Positions 48,886 through 57,740 are shown, counted from the first letter of the stretch. The stretch is DNA of 64,000 nt from Holophagaceae bacterium (GCA_016720465.1 JADKKO010000004.1:682001-746000), one strand, 5' to 3'. Notes: generated by a model from the sequence alone, not told the origin. Translations and numbers: made by a program.

Positions 48886-50081
48886 TCCGGCGCGTGGCCA
48901 TCACGGGAGTGGGCTTCGTTTCGAGCCTTGCCCAGGATGCTCCTTCGACCTGGGCGAAGATGCTCGAAGGCGGCTGCGGGATAGGGCCGCTCACCAAATT
49001 GTCGATGCCAGGGGAGCCCGCGCAGCTGGCTGCCGAGGTGCGCCTGCCGTCGGGCCCTGACCGGGGCCGCAGGGTCACGTTCGGCGAACACATCGCGCTG
49101 GTGGCGCTGAGGGAAGCCCTGCGGACGACCCTGGGCCCCAAGGGATTGCATCCACGCCGCATGGGCGCTTTCCAGGGCGCCGGGACCTCGGGCCTGCCAT
49201 CCGCCGAGGCCTTCGCGCAGGGCCGGATGGCGGGGCGGCGGCCGGGGGCCGCGGACGCGATCTACCAGAGCCCCACGACCATCACGGATGCGCTGGGCCG
49301 GGAGCTGGGCGCCATGGGGCCTCGAAGCACCGTCATGACAGCCTGTTCCTCCTCCCTGATGGCCATCGGGCAGGCCTGGGAGCGCATCGCCTCCGGGGAA
49401 TTGGACCTCGCCGTGGCCGGCGGCGCCGAAACCCTGTGCATGACCACCTACGCGGGGTTTTCAAGCCTCAAGGCCATGGATCCTGGCCTTTGCCGGCCCT
49501 TCAGCCGGGACCGCGCGGGCCTGAACCTGGGCGAGGGCGCCGCGCAGTTCATCCTGGAACCCCTGGACCAGGCGCTGGCCCGAGGCGCTGAAATCCAGGC
49601 GGAAGTCTGCGGTTACGGAGCAAGCCTGGACGCGCATCATTCCACGGCGCCGCATCCCGAGGGCGAAGGCGCGACCATGGCCCTCCGCATGGCCATGGAT
49701 TGCGCGGGCTTCAATCCGGAGGATGTGGACCTCGTGAGCGCCCACGGAACCGCCACCCCCGCCAACGACAGCTCCGAGACCGCGGCCATCCGGGCCGCCT
49801 TGGGCGGGGCCGCGGCGCGGGTTTCCGTGACCTCCACCAAGTCCCAGTTCGGCCATACCCTGGGCGCTTCCGGCGCCGTGGGCGCCTTCGCGGCGGTGAT
49901 GGCGCTCAGGACGGGCAAGGTCAGCCCCACGTTGCGGCTGGAAAACCCCGACCCCGCCTGCGATCTGGATTACACGCCGCTCTTCGCGAGGGAACGCGTT
50001 GTGCGCGCGGCCCTGGTCAACGCCTTCGCCTTCGGGGGCAACAATGCCTGCCTCGCCCTCAAGCGCTGGGAGGGACGATGA
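48882..50081 (+). CDS. beta-ketoacyl-ACP synthase (KAS II type)
   Basis: A condensing enzyme of 399 aa from ATG 48882 (MIRRVAITGVGFVSSLAQ). The catalytic triad is complete: the nucleophile Cys in STVMTACSSSLMAIG (about 155), His in LVSAHGTATPANDSSE (about 287) and His in TKSQFGHTLGASGAVG (about 325). GGNNACLAL closes the fold. It is coupled by ATGA overlaps to FabZ and to the following KS-like gene. It probably extends an acyl chain on the ACP two genes upstream. The product is unknown. Confidence 0.94.
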   Translation: MIRRVAITGVGFVSSLAQDAPSTWAKMLEGGCGIGPLTKLSMPGEPAQLAAEVRLPSGPDRGRRVTFGEHIALVALREALRTTLGPKGLHPRRMGAFQGAGTSGLPSAEAFAQGRMAGRRPGAADAIYQSPTTITDALGRELGAMGPRSTVMTACSSSLMAIGQAWERIASGELDLAVAGGAETLCMTTYAGFSSLKAMDPGLCRPFSRDRAGLNLGEGAAQFILEPLDQALARGAEIQAEVCGYGASLDAHHSTAPHPEGEGATMALRMAMDCAGFNPEDVDLVSAHGTATPANDSSETAAIRAALGGAAARVSVTSTKSQFGHTLGASGAVGAFAAVMALRTGKVSPTLRLENPDPACDLDYTPLFARERVVRAALVNAFAFGGNNACLALKRWEGR

Positions 50082-51175
50082 AACCGCTTCCCGGAGAAGC
50101 CAGCATCGTCATCACGGGCATGGGCCTGGTGCTGCCCTGCGGCGACGGCGTTGAAGCCGCGCGCAGCTCCTGGGTTTCGGGGATTCCATGTTTCGCCGAA
50201 CTGCCTCCCCATCTGGGGGCGGGACGCGGCGCCCTCTGCTCGGCCTTCAAGCCCGCAGGCATCATTCCGCCCATGCAGATGCGGCGGCTGGACCGGCCTT
50301 CCCGCTTCGCCTGGGGGGCGGTGCACCAGGCCTTGGCGGACGGCGGCGTAGACTGGACGGCGGGCGCCCTCGGGGACCGGGTGGCCATGACCGTGGGCAC
50401 AGTCACCGGGGGCAGCGAGGCCGGCGAAGCCTTCATGCGGCCCTACTTCGAACGGGGGCCGGAAGGTGCCTCCCCGATGGTGTTCCCCAACTGCGTGGCC
50501 AACGCCGCCTCGGGGCACGTGGCCCTGGCCTTCGGCATCAAGGGGCCCAGCAGCACCCAGGTGGCGCGGGAGAATGCGGCCTTCATGGCCCTGGACCAGG
50601 CGACGCGGTGGCTGCGGCGCGGCGTCGCGGATGCGGTGCTGGTCATCGGCACCGATGGGCTTTTCCCCCTGCAGATGGAGTTGCTGCGCCGGGCGGGCCG
50701 CCTGGCCGTCCATGGCGACCCCATCGCGGAGGCGGGCACGGGCTACCTTCCGGGGGAAGGAGCCCAGGCTTTCCTGTTGGAGACCCGGGACCACGCCGAA
50801 TCCCGTGGCGCCCGCATCCGCGCCGAGGTGGCGGCCGTGGCCTGCGCCGCCCCCGTCGAAGAGAGTTCCGAGGCCCGCGCTGCATCCCTGGCCATGGCGG
50901 TTTCAGAAGCATTGGGTTCCGAGACCCCAGCCGTGTGGATCGGCGGGAGCAACGGCTCCCGGCGCTTGGACGAACTGGAATCAGCGCTTCGGAAGCTCCA
51001 CCCGGATTGGCCGGAGCCCCGGTTCCCCAAACTCATCTGGGGTGAATTCTGCGGTTCGGGGGGCCAGCTGCTCGCTGCCGGGATGCTGGAAGCGCAGGAA
51101 GGCCAAGTGCTCTTGAGCGGTCCCGGCTCTTTGGGCTGCCAGTGCGCGGCGGTGATCAGGCGGGTTAGGCTTTAG
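50078..51175 (+). CDS. catalytically degenerate ketosynthase (chain-length-factor-like)
   Basis: 365 aa with an overall thiolase/KAS fold: IVITGMGLVLPCGDGVEAARSSWVSGI, TVGTVTGGSEAGEAFM, NCVANAASGHVALAFGIKGPSST, GYLPGEGAQAFLLE. All three catalytic positions are changed. The nucleophile segment reads STQVARENAAFMAL without Cys, the first His loop reads WIGGSNGSRRLDE, and the second reads WGEFCGSGGQLLAAG. Such inactive partners form heterodimers with an active KS and set chain length (CLF/KS-beta). ATGA coupling to the active KS supports that role. Confidence 0.87.
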   Translation: MKPLPGEASIVITGMGLVLPCGDGVEAARSSWVSGIPCFAELPPHLGAGRGALCSAFKPAGIIPPMQMRRLDRPSRFAWGAVHQALADGGVDWTAGALGDRVAMTVGTVTGGSEAGEAFMRPYFERGPEGASPMVFPNCVANAASGHVALAFGIKGPSSTQVARENAAFMALDQATRWLRRGVADAVLVIGTDGLFPLQMELLRRAGRLAVHGDPIAEAGTGYLPGEGAQAFLLETRDHAESRGARIRAEVAAVACAAPVEESSEARAASLAMAVSEALGSETPAVWIGGSNGSRRLDELESALRKLHPDWPEPRFPKLIWGEFCGSGGQLLAAGMLEAQEGQVLLSGPGSLGCQCAAVIRRVRL

Positions 51176-51176
51176 C

Positions 51177-51746
51177 ATGGGCTTCCGCGACCCGCACGCC
51201 ATCCTGCTCAACCGCTCCAGCATCCTGGTGGTGACGAGCGTCGGGGTGGCCCTGCTGACCTTGAGCTATGTGCTGGGCGTGCAGGTGGGCAAGCAGAGCG
51301 CAGCGCTGCATCTACCCGCTTCCAAAGGCGGCGGCGAGGATCTCAAGGCTTTGCCGGCGCCCATCCTGGAACAGTTGAAATCGTTCGACGGCGATCCGGA
51401 AAACGCGGCTGCCAAAACGGATTCCAAGAAAGACGCCAAGGCCGATGCCAGGCCCGAGACCAAACCGGAGCTGAAGCCGGAAGGCAAGCCGGCTCCGGCG
51501 ACGCCGGCCGCAACGGCGCCGCCCACCAGCAAGTGGACCCTGCAACTGCTCGCCACCCCGGACAAGGCTGAGGCGGCCCGCCTATCGGCCAAGGCCAAGG
51601 CCGCAGGCTTTCCCGCCCAGATCGTGAAGGACAATGGCACCTACAAGGTTAGATGGAACCATGCGGGGGCCAAACCCGAAGTGGACGCCGCGGCGGTGAA
51701 AATGAAGTCGGCGGGTTTCAAGCCCTTTGCCGTGCCTGTGGAGTGA
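51177..51746 (+). CDS. SPOR-domain membrane protein
   Basis: 189 aa. One N-terminal membrane helix (about 14-36), then a flexible Lys/Glu/Pro/Ala-rich linker (60-115: KTDSKKDAKADARPETKPELKPEGKPAPATPA), then a C-terminal SPOR domain (about 118-189, WTLQLLATPDKAEAARLSAKAKAAGFPAQIVKDNGTYKVRWNH). SPOR domains bind denuded peptidoglycan at division septa. It begins 1 bp after the KS-like stop and is followed by prmA. Confidence 0.85.
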   Translation: MGFRDPHAILLNRSSILVVTSVGVALLTLSYVLGVQVGKQSAALHLPASKGGGEDLKALPAPILEQLKSFDGDPENAAAKTDSKKDAKADARPETKPELKPEGKPAPATPAATAPPTSKWTLQLLATPDKAEAARLSAKAKAAGFPAQIVKDNGTYKVRWNHAGAKPEVDAAAVKMKSAGFKPFAVPVE

Positions 51747-51749
51747 AGC

Positions 51750-52616
51750 GTGGATCCGACCGGACTGCACCTGCGCTGGCGCCTCTCGGTGCCCGATTCA
51801 ATGGAAGAGGGGCTTGGCGACTGGCTCCAGGAATCCGGAGCGACGGCCACCTACCGTGATGCGGACCCTCCGAAATCTTTTTTCGCTTACTTTCCTCCAG
51901 GCTCTGAAGGCCCGGATCCGGCGGGCCTGGCGGCCTTTCCCGGCGTGGTTCTGGAATCCACCGAGCGATTTGGCGACGAGGATTGGATCGCCAAAAGCCG
52001 CGAGGGCTTCGGCTCCTTCGAAGTGGGTTCGCGCTTTTTCGTCAGGCCCGCCTGGGACCAAGGATCCATGCCCCTGGACCGCTTCGCCATCACCGTGAAT
52101 CCAGGCCTGGCCTTTGGCACCGGCGGCCACGAGACGACGCGGCTCTGCATGGAACTCCTGGAGCAGCTCGCCCAGGAAGGCAAACTCAAAGGCCCCATCC
52201 TGGATGTCGGCGCCGGCACGGGCATCCTCGCCCTCACCGCCTACCTGTTGGGCGCGCGCGGCATCACGGCCTTCGACATCGATCCCGATTGCGGCCCGGC
52301 CATGGAGGAATTCATCGGGTTGAACGCAGGCCTGGGAGGACCCACGCCCTTCGACTACTTCGTGGGCGATCTGGAAGACGGGAGAATCCGGCCCCCCTAC
52401 CACGGCCTGCTGGCCAACATCCTGCTGTTGACCATCCAGGACCTGCTGCCTCGCATGGCTGAAATCACGGAGCCCAGCGGGTGGCTCGTCGCTTCGGGCA
52501 TTCTCGCGGAATGCCAGGACGAAGCCCTGGTGAGCCTGGCCGCCTACGGATTCAAGCCGCTGAAGCTGCTCACCGAAGGCGCCTGGGTGGCGATCCTGGC
52601 GGAGCGGCAGGCATGA
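51750..52616 (+). CDS. prmA: ribosomal protein L11 methyltransferase
   Basis: Trimethylates ribosomal protein L11 with SAM. 288 aa, GTG start 3 bp after the SPOR gene. The SAM-binding part is intact: PGLAFGTGGHETTRLCMELLEQL, ILDVGAGTGILALTAYLLGARGITAFDIDP, and YHGLLANILLLTIQDLLP with the NILL (NxxL) motif. The N-terminal half carries the divergent L11-binding domain. ATGA overlap with murI. Confidence 0.93.
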   Translation: MDPTGLHLRWRLSVPDSMEEGLGDWLQESGATATYRDADPPKSFFAYFPPGSEGPDPAGLAAFPGVVLESTERFGDEDWIAKSREGFGSFEVGSRFFVRPAWDQGSMPLDRFAITVNPGLAFGTGGHETTRLCMELLEQLAQEGKLKGPILDVGAGTGILALTAYLLGARGITAFDIDPDCGPAMEEFIGLNAGLGGPTPFDYFVGDLEDGRIRPPYHGLLANILLLTIQDLLPRMAEITEPSGWLVASGILAECQDEALVSLAAYGFKPLKLLTEGAWVAILAERQA

Positions 52617-53410
52617 GCGGCACGAACCCGGACCGTCCCATCGGCGTTTTCGATTCCGGCATCGGCGGCCTCACGGTGATCCATGCCCTGCGGCGCCTGC
52701 TGCCGGGCGAAGCGCTGGTGTACCTGGGCGACACGGCGCGCGTGCCCTACGGCACCAAGAGCCACGCCACCATCGAACGCTACACGCTGCAGGCCGGAGC
52801 CATCCTCCAGCGCTATGACCCGAAGCTGCTGGTCATCGCCTGCAACACCGCCTCGGCCCACGGCCTGCCGGCCTTGCAGGCCACCGCCAGGTGCCCGGTG
52901 GTGGGCGTCATCGATCCCGGCGCCGAGTCTGCCTCGAAAGCCCAGGGCCCCGTGGGCGTCATTGGCACCCTGGCCACGGTCCAGAGCGGCGCCTACGAAA
53001 CCGCCATCCGCCGCCGCGCGCCCAATGCTGAGATCCACAGCCTCGCCTGCCCCCTGCTGGTGAGCCTCGCCGAGGAAGGCTGGCTCGACGATCCCATCAC
53101 CACGGAAATCTGCGAACGCTACCTGAAGCAACTGCCGGACGCCGTGAAGACCATCGTGCTGGGTTGCACCCACTATCCCGTGCTGCGCCCCTCCCTGGAC
53201 CGCGCCCGGCCCGGCACCACCTGGATCGACAGCGGCGATGTCACCGCCAGCGCCGTGGATGCCCTGTTGAAAAGCACCGTCGGCTATCGCACCGGAACCG
53301 CGTCCGGCCCCTTGCGCGTCCTCTTCACCGATGCCGGGACGCGTCTCAAAGAAGTGGGCTCCCGCTTTCTCGGCGAGAAGCTGGAGGATGTGGAGCTGGT
53401 GGAGCTTTGA
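52613..53410 (+). CDS. murI: glutamate racemase
   Basis: Supplies D-glutamate for peptidoglycan. 265 aa. IGVFDSGIGGLTVIHALRRLLP, YLGDTARVPYGTKS, the first catalytic Cys in VIACNTASAHGLPAL and the second in IVLGCTHYPVLRP are all present. Start by ATGA overlap with prmA. Last gene of the plus-strand run that begins at acpP, convergent with the signal peptidase gene 10 bp away. Confidence 0.96.
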   Translation: MSGTNPDRPIGVFDSGIGGLTVIHALRRLLPGEALVYLGDTARVPYGTKSHATIERYTLQAGAILQRYDPKLLVIACNTASAHGLPALQATARCPVVGVIDPGAESASKAQGPVGVIGTLATVQSGAYETAIRRRAPNAEIHSLACPLLVSLAEEGWLDDPITTEICERYLKQLPDAVKTIVLGCTHYPVLRPSLDRARPGTTWIDSGDVTASAVDALLKSTVGYRTGTASGPLRVLFTDAGTRLKEVGSRFLGEKLEDVELVEL

Positions 53411-53420
53411 AAGAGCGCGA

Positions 53421-53876
53421 CTAGTTTTTCCCGCTTTCGGAACCGAAGCGGAGCACCCTGCTCCTCAAGGCGGATTTGGGCAGCGGTCCCCAGGCGCGGC
53501 CGTCGTGGCTCCGGGGGCGGTTGTCGCCGAGCACCAGATAGCCATCGCGGCAATCCCAGGCACCGGTGGCATGGTCCTCCAGCTCCACGTAGGGTTCCTG
53601 GAGCCGCAACCCGTTGATGAGGATCTCGCCGTCCTTCGCCTCCACGCGCTCGGCCGGCAGGCCCACGACGCGCTTCACGGACAGGCCTTCGGGTCCTTCC
53701 ACCAGCCACTGGCCGCCGCGTTCCGGCGCGCCAGCGCACCAGGCCCGAAGCGCCCAGGCCAGCTCGCCGTTCCGCAGGGCGGGCTCCATGCTGCGGCCTG
53801 TGACGCGCACGGGATGGACCACCGCCAGGGGGCTCAAGGCCAAGGCCAGCGCAGCAACGGGGACCCACGGCCTCAT
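53421..53876 (-). CDS. signal peptidase I (short form)
   Basis: An S26 peptidase of 151 aa, much shorter than E. coli LepB (324 aa) and similar to minimal forms. One N-terminal hydrophobic segment (about 3-22), the catalytic Ser in VRVTGRSMEPALRNGE (about 29), the catalytic Lys in LSVKRVVGLPAERVE (about 68) and box E GYLVLGDNRPRSHDGRAWGPLP are present. It is coupled (ATGA) after the MauE-like gene. Since it ends a small operon with thiol-related membrane proteins, it may be specialised. Whether it is the cell's main signal peptidase cannot be told. Confidence 0.88.
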   Translation of the reverse strand: MRPWVPVAALALALSPLAVVHPVRVTGRSMEPALRNGELAWALRAWCAGAPERGGQWLVEGPEGLSVKRVVGLPAERVEAKDGEILINGLRLQEPYVELEDHATGAWDCRDGYLVLGDNRPRSHDGRAWGPLPKSALRSRVLRFGSESGKN

Positions 53877-54322
53877 TCCGGCTTTTGCCCAGGCGCCAGC
53901 AAGGCATGCAGGGCCAGCAAGGCGAAGCCCAGATCGCGGAGCATGGCCATCTTCATGTCGAAAAGCCGCTGGTCTTTGGTCTTCTGCACCTTCGACGCGC
54001 CGAAGCAGCCGCAGTCCACGGGATTCCCTCTGGCCAGGTTGAATCCGAGCCCGCCCAGGAAAGCCAGCATCATGACCAGGATCAACAGGGCCGCGCTGCG
54101 GCGGGCCACGCCAAGGACCAGGCCCAGGGCCGTGAGCGTTTCCAGCCAGGGCAGGGTGAGGGCTAGCGGCGCCACCAGCGCCATGGGCACGAGGTCGTAA
54201 GCGTAGATCGCTTGCGCGAATCCCGGCGGATCAGCGAGCTTGGAAACCGCCGCCAGGAGCATCACGACCGCGAGGGCCCCGCGCGAAAGGCGGAGCGCCA
54301 AGGGATGGAACAGCCAGGTCAT
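53873..54322 (-). CDS. MauE/DoxX-like membrane protein
   Basis: 149 aa with four helices (about 10-30, 42-62, 68-92, 125-142). NPVDCGCFGASK after the third helix is the Cys-x-Cys hallmark of MauE-type proteins, which resemble a half DsbB/VKOR and take part in periplasmic disulfide formation. RGALAVVMLLAAVSKLADPPGFAQAI is DoxX/MauE-like. It overlaps rhodanese upstream and lepB downstream, both by ATGA. Confidence 0.82.
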   Translation of the reverse strand: MTWLFHPLALRLSRGALAVVMLLAAVSKLADPPGFAQAIYAYDLVPMALVAPLALTLPWLETLTALGLVLGVARRSAALLILVMMLAFLGGLGFNLARGNPVDCGCFGASKVQKTKDQRLFDMKMAMLRDLGFALLALHALLAPGQKPE

Positions 54323-54996
54323 GGTTGGTCCCCCTTGGCCAGGGGCAGGTTCCGGGCTTCCCAGTCCGGGTATCCATCCGTGTAGATGCGCAGGTTGCGG
54401 AAGCCCGCCAGCCACAGTTTCTGGGCCACGAGATGGCTGTCGTGGCAGTCGCCGCCCGAGCAGTAGACGACCACGGGCATCTTCAGATCCCTCGTGAAGA
54501 GGGAAAGCTGGTCGACCTTTTCCGCCAGGCCGTCTTCCCAGGCGGAAACGTTTTTCGAGCCGGGGATGTGGCCCGCCTCGTACATCGCCGTCCGCCGCGC
54601 GTCCAGGAACAGCGCGCCGTGGGCGTGGAGCCACACAGCCTCATCGCCGCTGATGGCCGCCTGCGCTTCATTCACCAGGGGCGGAAAGCGGGCCATCACC
54701 TCAGTCTTCGGATCGGAGGGCGAGGTGGAGCCCAGCGCAGCGGGTTTGGCCGCCGACATCGGATGGGCCACCAGGTCCGCAGGCTGGGCCGTTTTGGGCG
54801 GCGCGATGGCCGGCAGTGGCAAAGGCAACGCGGCCGATGGCGCCGGAAGGCTTGAAATGGCAGGTGCCGTGGGCTGCCTGAGCCGCCAGGAAAGCCGCCG
54901 CGCCGGGCCCGCCAAGGTGTTTGCGAACCATGCGCAAACGAGCGCCAGGGCCAGGTAGGCGGGCAGTTCCATCCAGGGCCTCATGCGCATCATCAA
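54319..54996 (-). CDS. membrane-anchored rhodanese-domain protein
   Basis: 225 aa. An N-terminal helix (about 10-28) and a Pro/Ala-rich linker (40-90) lead to a rhodanese domain (about 110-220). Key motifs are GALFLDARRTAMYEAGHIPGSKNVS and the active-site loop VVVYCSGGDCHDSHLVA with the sulfur-carrying Cys, then GYPDWEARNLPL. The domain is probably periplasmic. A rhodanese next to a MauE-like protein fits a role in sulfur or redox transfer at the membrane, which is inference. Confidence 0.86.
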   Translation of the reverse strand: MMMRMRPWMELPAYLALALVCAWFANTLAGPARRLSWRLRQPTAPAISSLPAPSAALPLPLPAIAPPKTAQPADLVAHPMSAAKPAALGSTSPSDPKTEVMARFPPLVNEAQAAISGDEAVWLHAHGALFLDARRTAMYEAGHIPGSKNVSAWEDGLAEKVDQLSLFTRDLKMPVVVYCSGGDCHDSHLVAQKLWLAGFRNLRIYTDGYPDWEARNLPLAKGDQP

Positions 54997-55354
54997 GGTC
55001 GCACGGCGATTCGCCGCCCGCGGCCATCCGTAAGCGCGACCTCGGAAAGCCGGGCCGGGCTGGGCACATTGGGGGCCAACTCATCGGCGAGTTTCCTCGC
55101 CAGTTCCAGTGGTCCCGCCAGGCCCAGCTCCGAGAGCAGCCGGCCTTGCAGCGGGGCGAGGATGCGATCCATCGCGGCTTCCAGTTCTCGGAAGTCCATC
55201 ACCACGTCGAAAGCGTCCAGACCCTGCCGCGCGGTGATCACCTCCACGCGGTAGTCGTGGCCTTCCCAGGTTCCATCGGGAATTTGAAAACCACCGACAA
55301 GGGCCGCTCCACGGCGGCTTCAAACGTGAGGCTCCTGGAAGCTGGAGTGTCCAT
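54993..55354 (-). pseudogene. 6-pyruvoyltetrahydropterin synthase-like gene, frameshifted
   Basis: The downstream frame (from about 55285) reads DGTWEGHDYRVEVITARQGLDAFDVVMDFRELEAAMDRILAPLQGRLLSELGL ... TDGRGRRIAVRP. That is a PTPS/QueD-type core, where HDYRVEV and VMDF are family motifs. The natural start ATG 55354 (MDTPASRSLTFEAAVERPLSVVFKFP) is in a different frame, and one base near 55283 joins the two. The Zn-binding histidines of the family (AAHR and HGH) appear as AAVE and EGH, so even the repaired protein may lack the usual metal site. It is coupled to the rhodanese gene by overlap. Confidence 0.65.
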
Positions 55355-55492
55355 CCCCTGATTCTGACAGCCCTTCCAGGTCCGTGCGGCCCGAGCCTCA
55401 CTCCAGGTAGCATCCCAAAATTCCTGGAGAGCGGTTCATACTCGTTGGAAACTCGGGTCCACGCCCATCAGCGGGACGAACGCGGAGGCACC

Positions 55493-57520
55493 ATGAAACC
55501 GTTGGAGATCGGACTGTTCTGGCTGTTCATGGCCGGTGCCTTGGCCTTCTTCGCCTGGACCATCCGGCAGCGCATCGCCACCCTCAAGGCCGGCCTGCCC
55601 GAGAACCGCCTCGACCGTCCCATGGAGCGCCTGAAGGGCGTGCTGGTGCTGGTCTTCGGACAGAAGCGCCTGCTGCGGGATCCCTACGCGGGCTTCTACC
55701 ACCTGCTCATCTTCTACGGGTTCTGCGTGCTGGCCCTGCGGTCCCTGGGGCTCATCCTGGAAGGCCTGTTCAACTGGCACATGACTGAAGCCCTCGGCGG
55801 CTTCGGCCTGGTTTACCAGGGGACCAAGGATCTGTTCGAGGTGCTGGTGCTGTTGGGCATCGGCCTCGCCATGGCCCGCCGCATCGTGGCCAAGCCCTGG
55901 CGCCTGGAGAACTCCATGGACGGCTGGGCCACCCTCAGCCTCATCGGAGGGCTGATGGCCACGGATCTGCTGGCGGATGGCGCCTTCATCGCCCTGCATG
56001 CCCCCGCATGGAAGTCCTGGGCCTTCGCCAGCAACTGGGTGGCGGGCTTCCTGGGCCAGGGCACGGGGATTCTCATCCTCTACAAGAGCATGTGGTGGCT
56101 GCACCTTGTCATCCTGTTCGGCTTCTTGAATTTCCTGCCCTACTCCAAGCATTTCCACGTGCTGACCTCGGTCTTCAATGTGTATTTCCGGGCTCTGGAC
56201 CCCCACAAGAACCTCAAGCCCATGGATCTGGAAGCCGAGCATTTCGGCGCCAACCGCATCCAGGATTTCACCTGGAAGCAGATGCTCGATTTCTACACCT
56301 GCGTGGAATGCGGCCGCTGCCTGGAGAACTGCCCCACGACGCTCACTGGAAAGCCCCTGAGGCCGAAGCATTTCGGCAACGATCTGCGCCACTACCTCAG
56401 CGCCACCAAGGCCGATGAACTGGGCCAGGACAAGCCCGTGCCCGAGGGCCGCAAGCTCATCGGCGGCCCGGTGCCCGAGGGCTCCGTGTGGGATCTCAAG
56501 GCCGATCATTCCCCCTGGAGCGCGGAGCAGCTGGGCGGCGCCATCAGCACCGACACCATCTGGGCCTGCACCACCTGCGGCTACTGCGAGTGGGCGTGCC
56601 CGCTCCACATCACCTTCGTGGACAAGCTCGTGGAAATGCGGCGGAACCTCACGCTGGAAGAGAGCGATTTTCCCGCCGAGGCCCAGGTCGCCTTCAAGGG
56701 CATGGAACGCCAGGGCAATCCCTGGAACCTGCCCCAGGCAGACCGCGCCAAGTGGTCGGAAGGCCTTGAAGTTGCCACCATCGCGGAGAAACCGGATGCG
56801 GAGTACCTCTTCTGGGTGGGCTGCGCCGGCGCCTACGATGCCGCGGGCCAGCGCGTTTCGAAGTCCCTGGCGAAGCTGCTGAAAGCCGCCGACGTCTCCT
56901 TCGCCATCCTGGGCACCGAGGAATCCTGCACCTGCGAATCCGCCCGGCGCCTGGGCAACGAGTATCTCTTCCAGTCGGCCACCGAGGCCAATGTGGAAGT
57001 GCTGAAGGGCCACGGCGTGAAGAAAATCGTCACCAACTGCCCCCACTGCCTGAACACGCTGAAGAACGAGTACCCGGATTTCGGCGGGAATTTCGAAGTG
57101 GTCCATGGCACCGAGCTGGTGGCGGACCTGGTGGCGAAGGGCAGGATCAAGCTCGAGCAGAGCGTGCAGGCGGATCTCACGTACCACGATCCCTGCTACC
57201 TGAGCCGCTACAACGGCCAGGTGGACGCACCGCGCGCCATCCTCGACGCGATCCCCGGCATCAAGCTTACGGAGATGGAGAAGCACGGCGAGGCCACCCA
57301 GTGCTGCGGCGCCGGAGGCGGCCGCATGTGGCTGGAGGAGAAGCTGGGCACCCGGGTCAACCACGCGCGCCTGGAGCAGGCTGTGGAGACGAAGGCCACC
57401 ACCGTGGCCGTGGCCTGCCCCTTCTGCAACGTGATGATGAACAACGCGGCCGGCGAGACCGGCCACGAATCCCTGGCGACCCAGGATGTGCTGGAGCTCG
57501 CGGCGAAGGCTCTGAAGTAG
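55493..57520 (+). CDS. membrane Fe-S oxidoreductase, HdrD/FadF-like
   Basis: 675 aa from ATG 55493 with GGAGG 5 bp upstream. An N-terminal NarI/HdrE-like membrane part has about six helices (5-25, 64-90, 105-130, 140-165, 180-200, 205-230). Two 4Fe-4S motifs follow: CVECGRCLENCP (about 280) and CTTCGYCEWACP (about 360). Two CCG domains come after (C...CPHCLNTL and YHDPCYLSR; TQCCGAGGG and CPFCNVMM). Such proteins move electrons between a soluble donor (often electron-transfer flavoprotein from acyl-CoA dehydrogenases) and menaquinone. No etfAB is adjacent. Confidence 0.9.
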   Translation: MKPLEIGLFWLFMAGALAFFAWTIRQRIATLKAGLPENRLDRPMERLKGVLVLVFGQKRLLRDPYAGFYHLLIFYGFCVLALRSLGLILEGLFNWHMTEALGGFGLVYQGTKDLFEVLVLLGIGLAMARRIVAKPWRLENSMDGWATLSLIGGLMATDLLADGAFIALHAPAWKSWAFASNWVAGFLGQGTGILILYKSMWWLHLVILFGFLNFLPYSKHFHVLTSVFNVYFRALDPHKNLKPMDLEAEHFGANRIQDFTWKQMLDFYTCVECGRCLENCPTTLTGKPLRPKHFGNDLRHYLSATKADELGQDKPVPEGRKLIGGPVPEGSVWDLKADHSPWSAEQLGGAISTDTIWACTTCGYCEWACPLHITFVDKLVEMRRNLTLEESDFPAEAQVAFKGMERQGNPWNLPQADRAKWSEGLEVATIAEKPDAEYLFWVGCAGAYDAAGQRVSKSLAKLLKAADVSFAILGTEESCTCESARRLGNEYLFQSATEANVEVLKGHGVKKIVTNCPHCLNTLKNEYPDFGGNFEVVHGTELVADLVAKGRIKLEQSVQADLTYHDPCYLSRYNGQVDAPRAILDAIPGIKLTEMEKHGEATQCCGAGGGRMWLEEKLGTRVNHARLEQAVETKATTVAVACPFCNVMMNNAAGETGHESLATQDVLELAAKALK

Positions 57521-57559
57521 GATTGCCAGGACCTCCCTGGACCCCAGTCAGAAAAGCCC

Positions 57560-57740
57560 GCCCGCGAAGGGCCGCGAAAAAATAATGAAGGGCCGCGAAT
57601 TTGCCTTCGCGAGGCGGATGGCCTGGTCACAAGACCCCGGAAGTCGATCCCGTCCGGATTGAAGCAGGAAGGGGTTGGGTATTCCAGGTTTCTTCGCGGT
57701 CCTTCTCCGGAGCGCAGCGGTTTCGCGGCCCTTCGCGGGC
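57560..57740. repeat. CCGCGAA-type inverted repeat, 20-bp exact arms
   Basis: 57560-57579 and 57721-57740 are exact reverse complements (GCCCGCGAAGGGCCGCGAAA and its complement). Between them lie further degenerate copies (GAAGGGCCGCGAATTTG, CTTCGCGAGGC, TTCTTCGCGGTCCTTC). It fills the gap between the Fe-S oxidoreductase and trm112 genes. No gene is supported inside. Confidence 0.88.

Noticed and set aside
55436..57466. 676-codon frame opposite the Fe-S oxidoreductase
   Set aside because: Shadow frame with no domain; the plus-strand gene has clear cysteine motifs.
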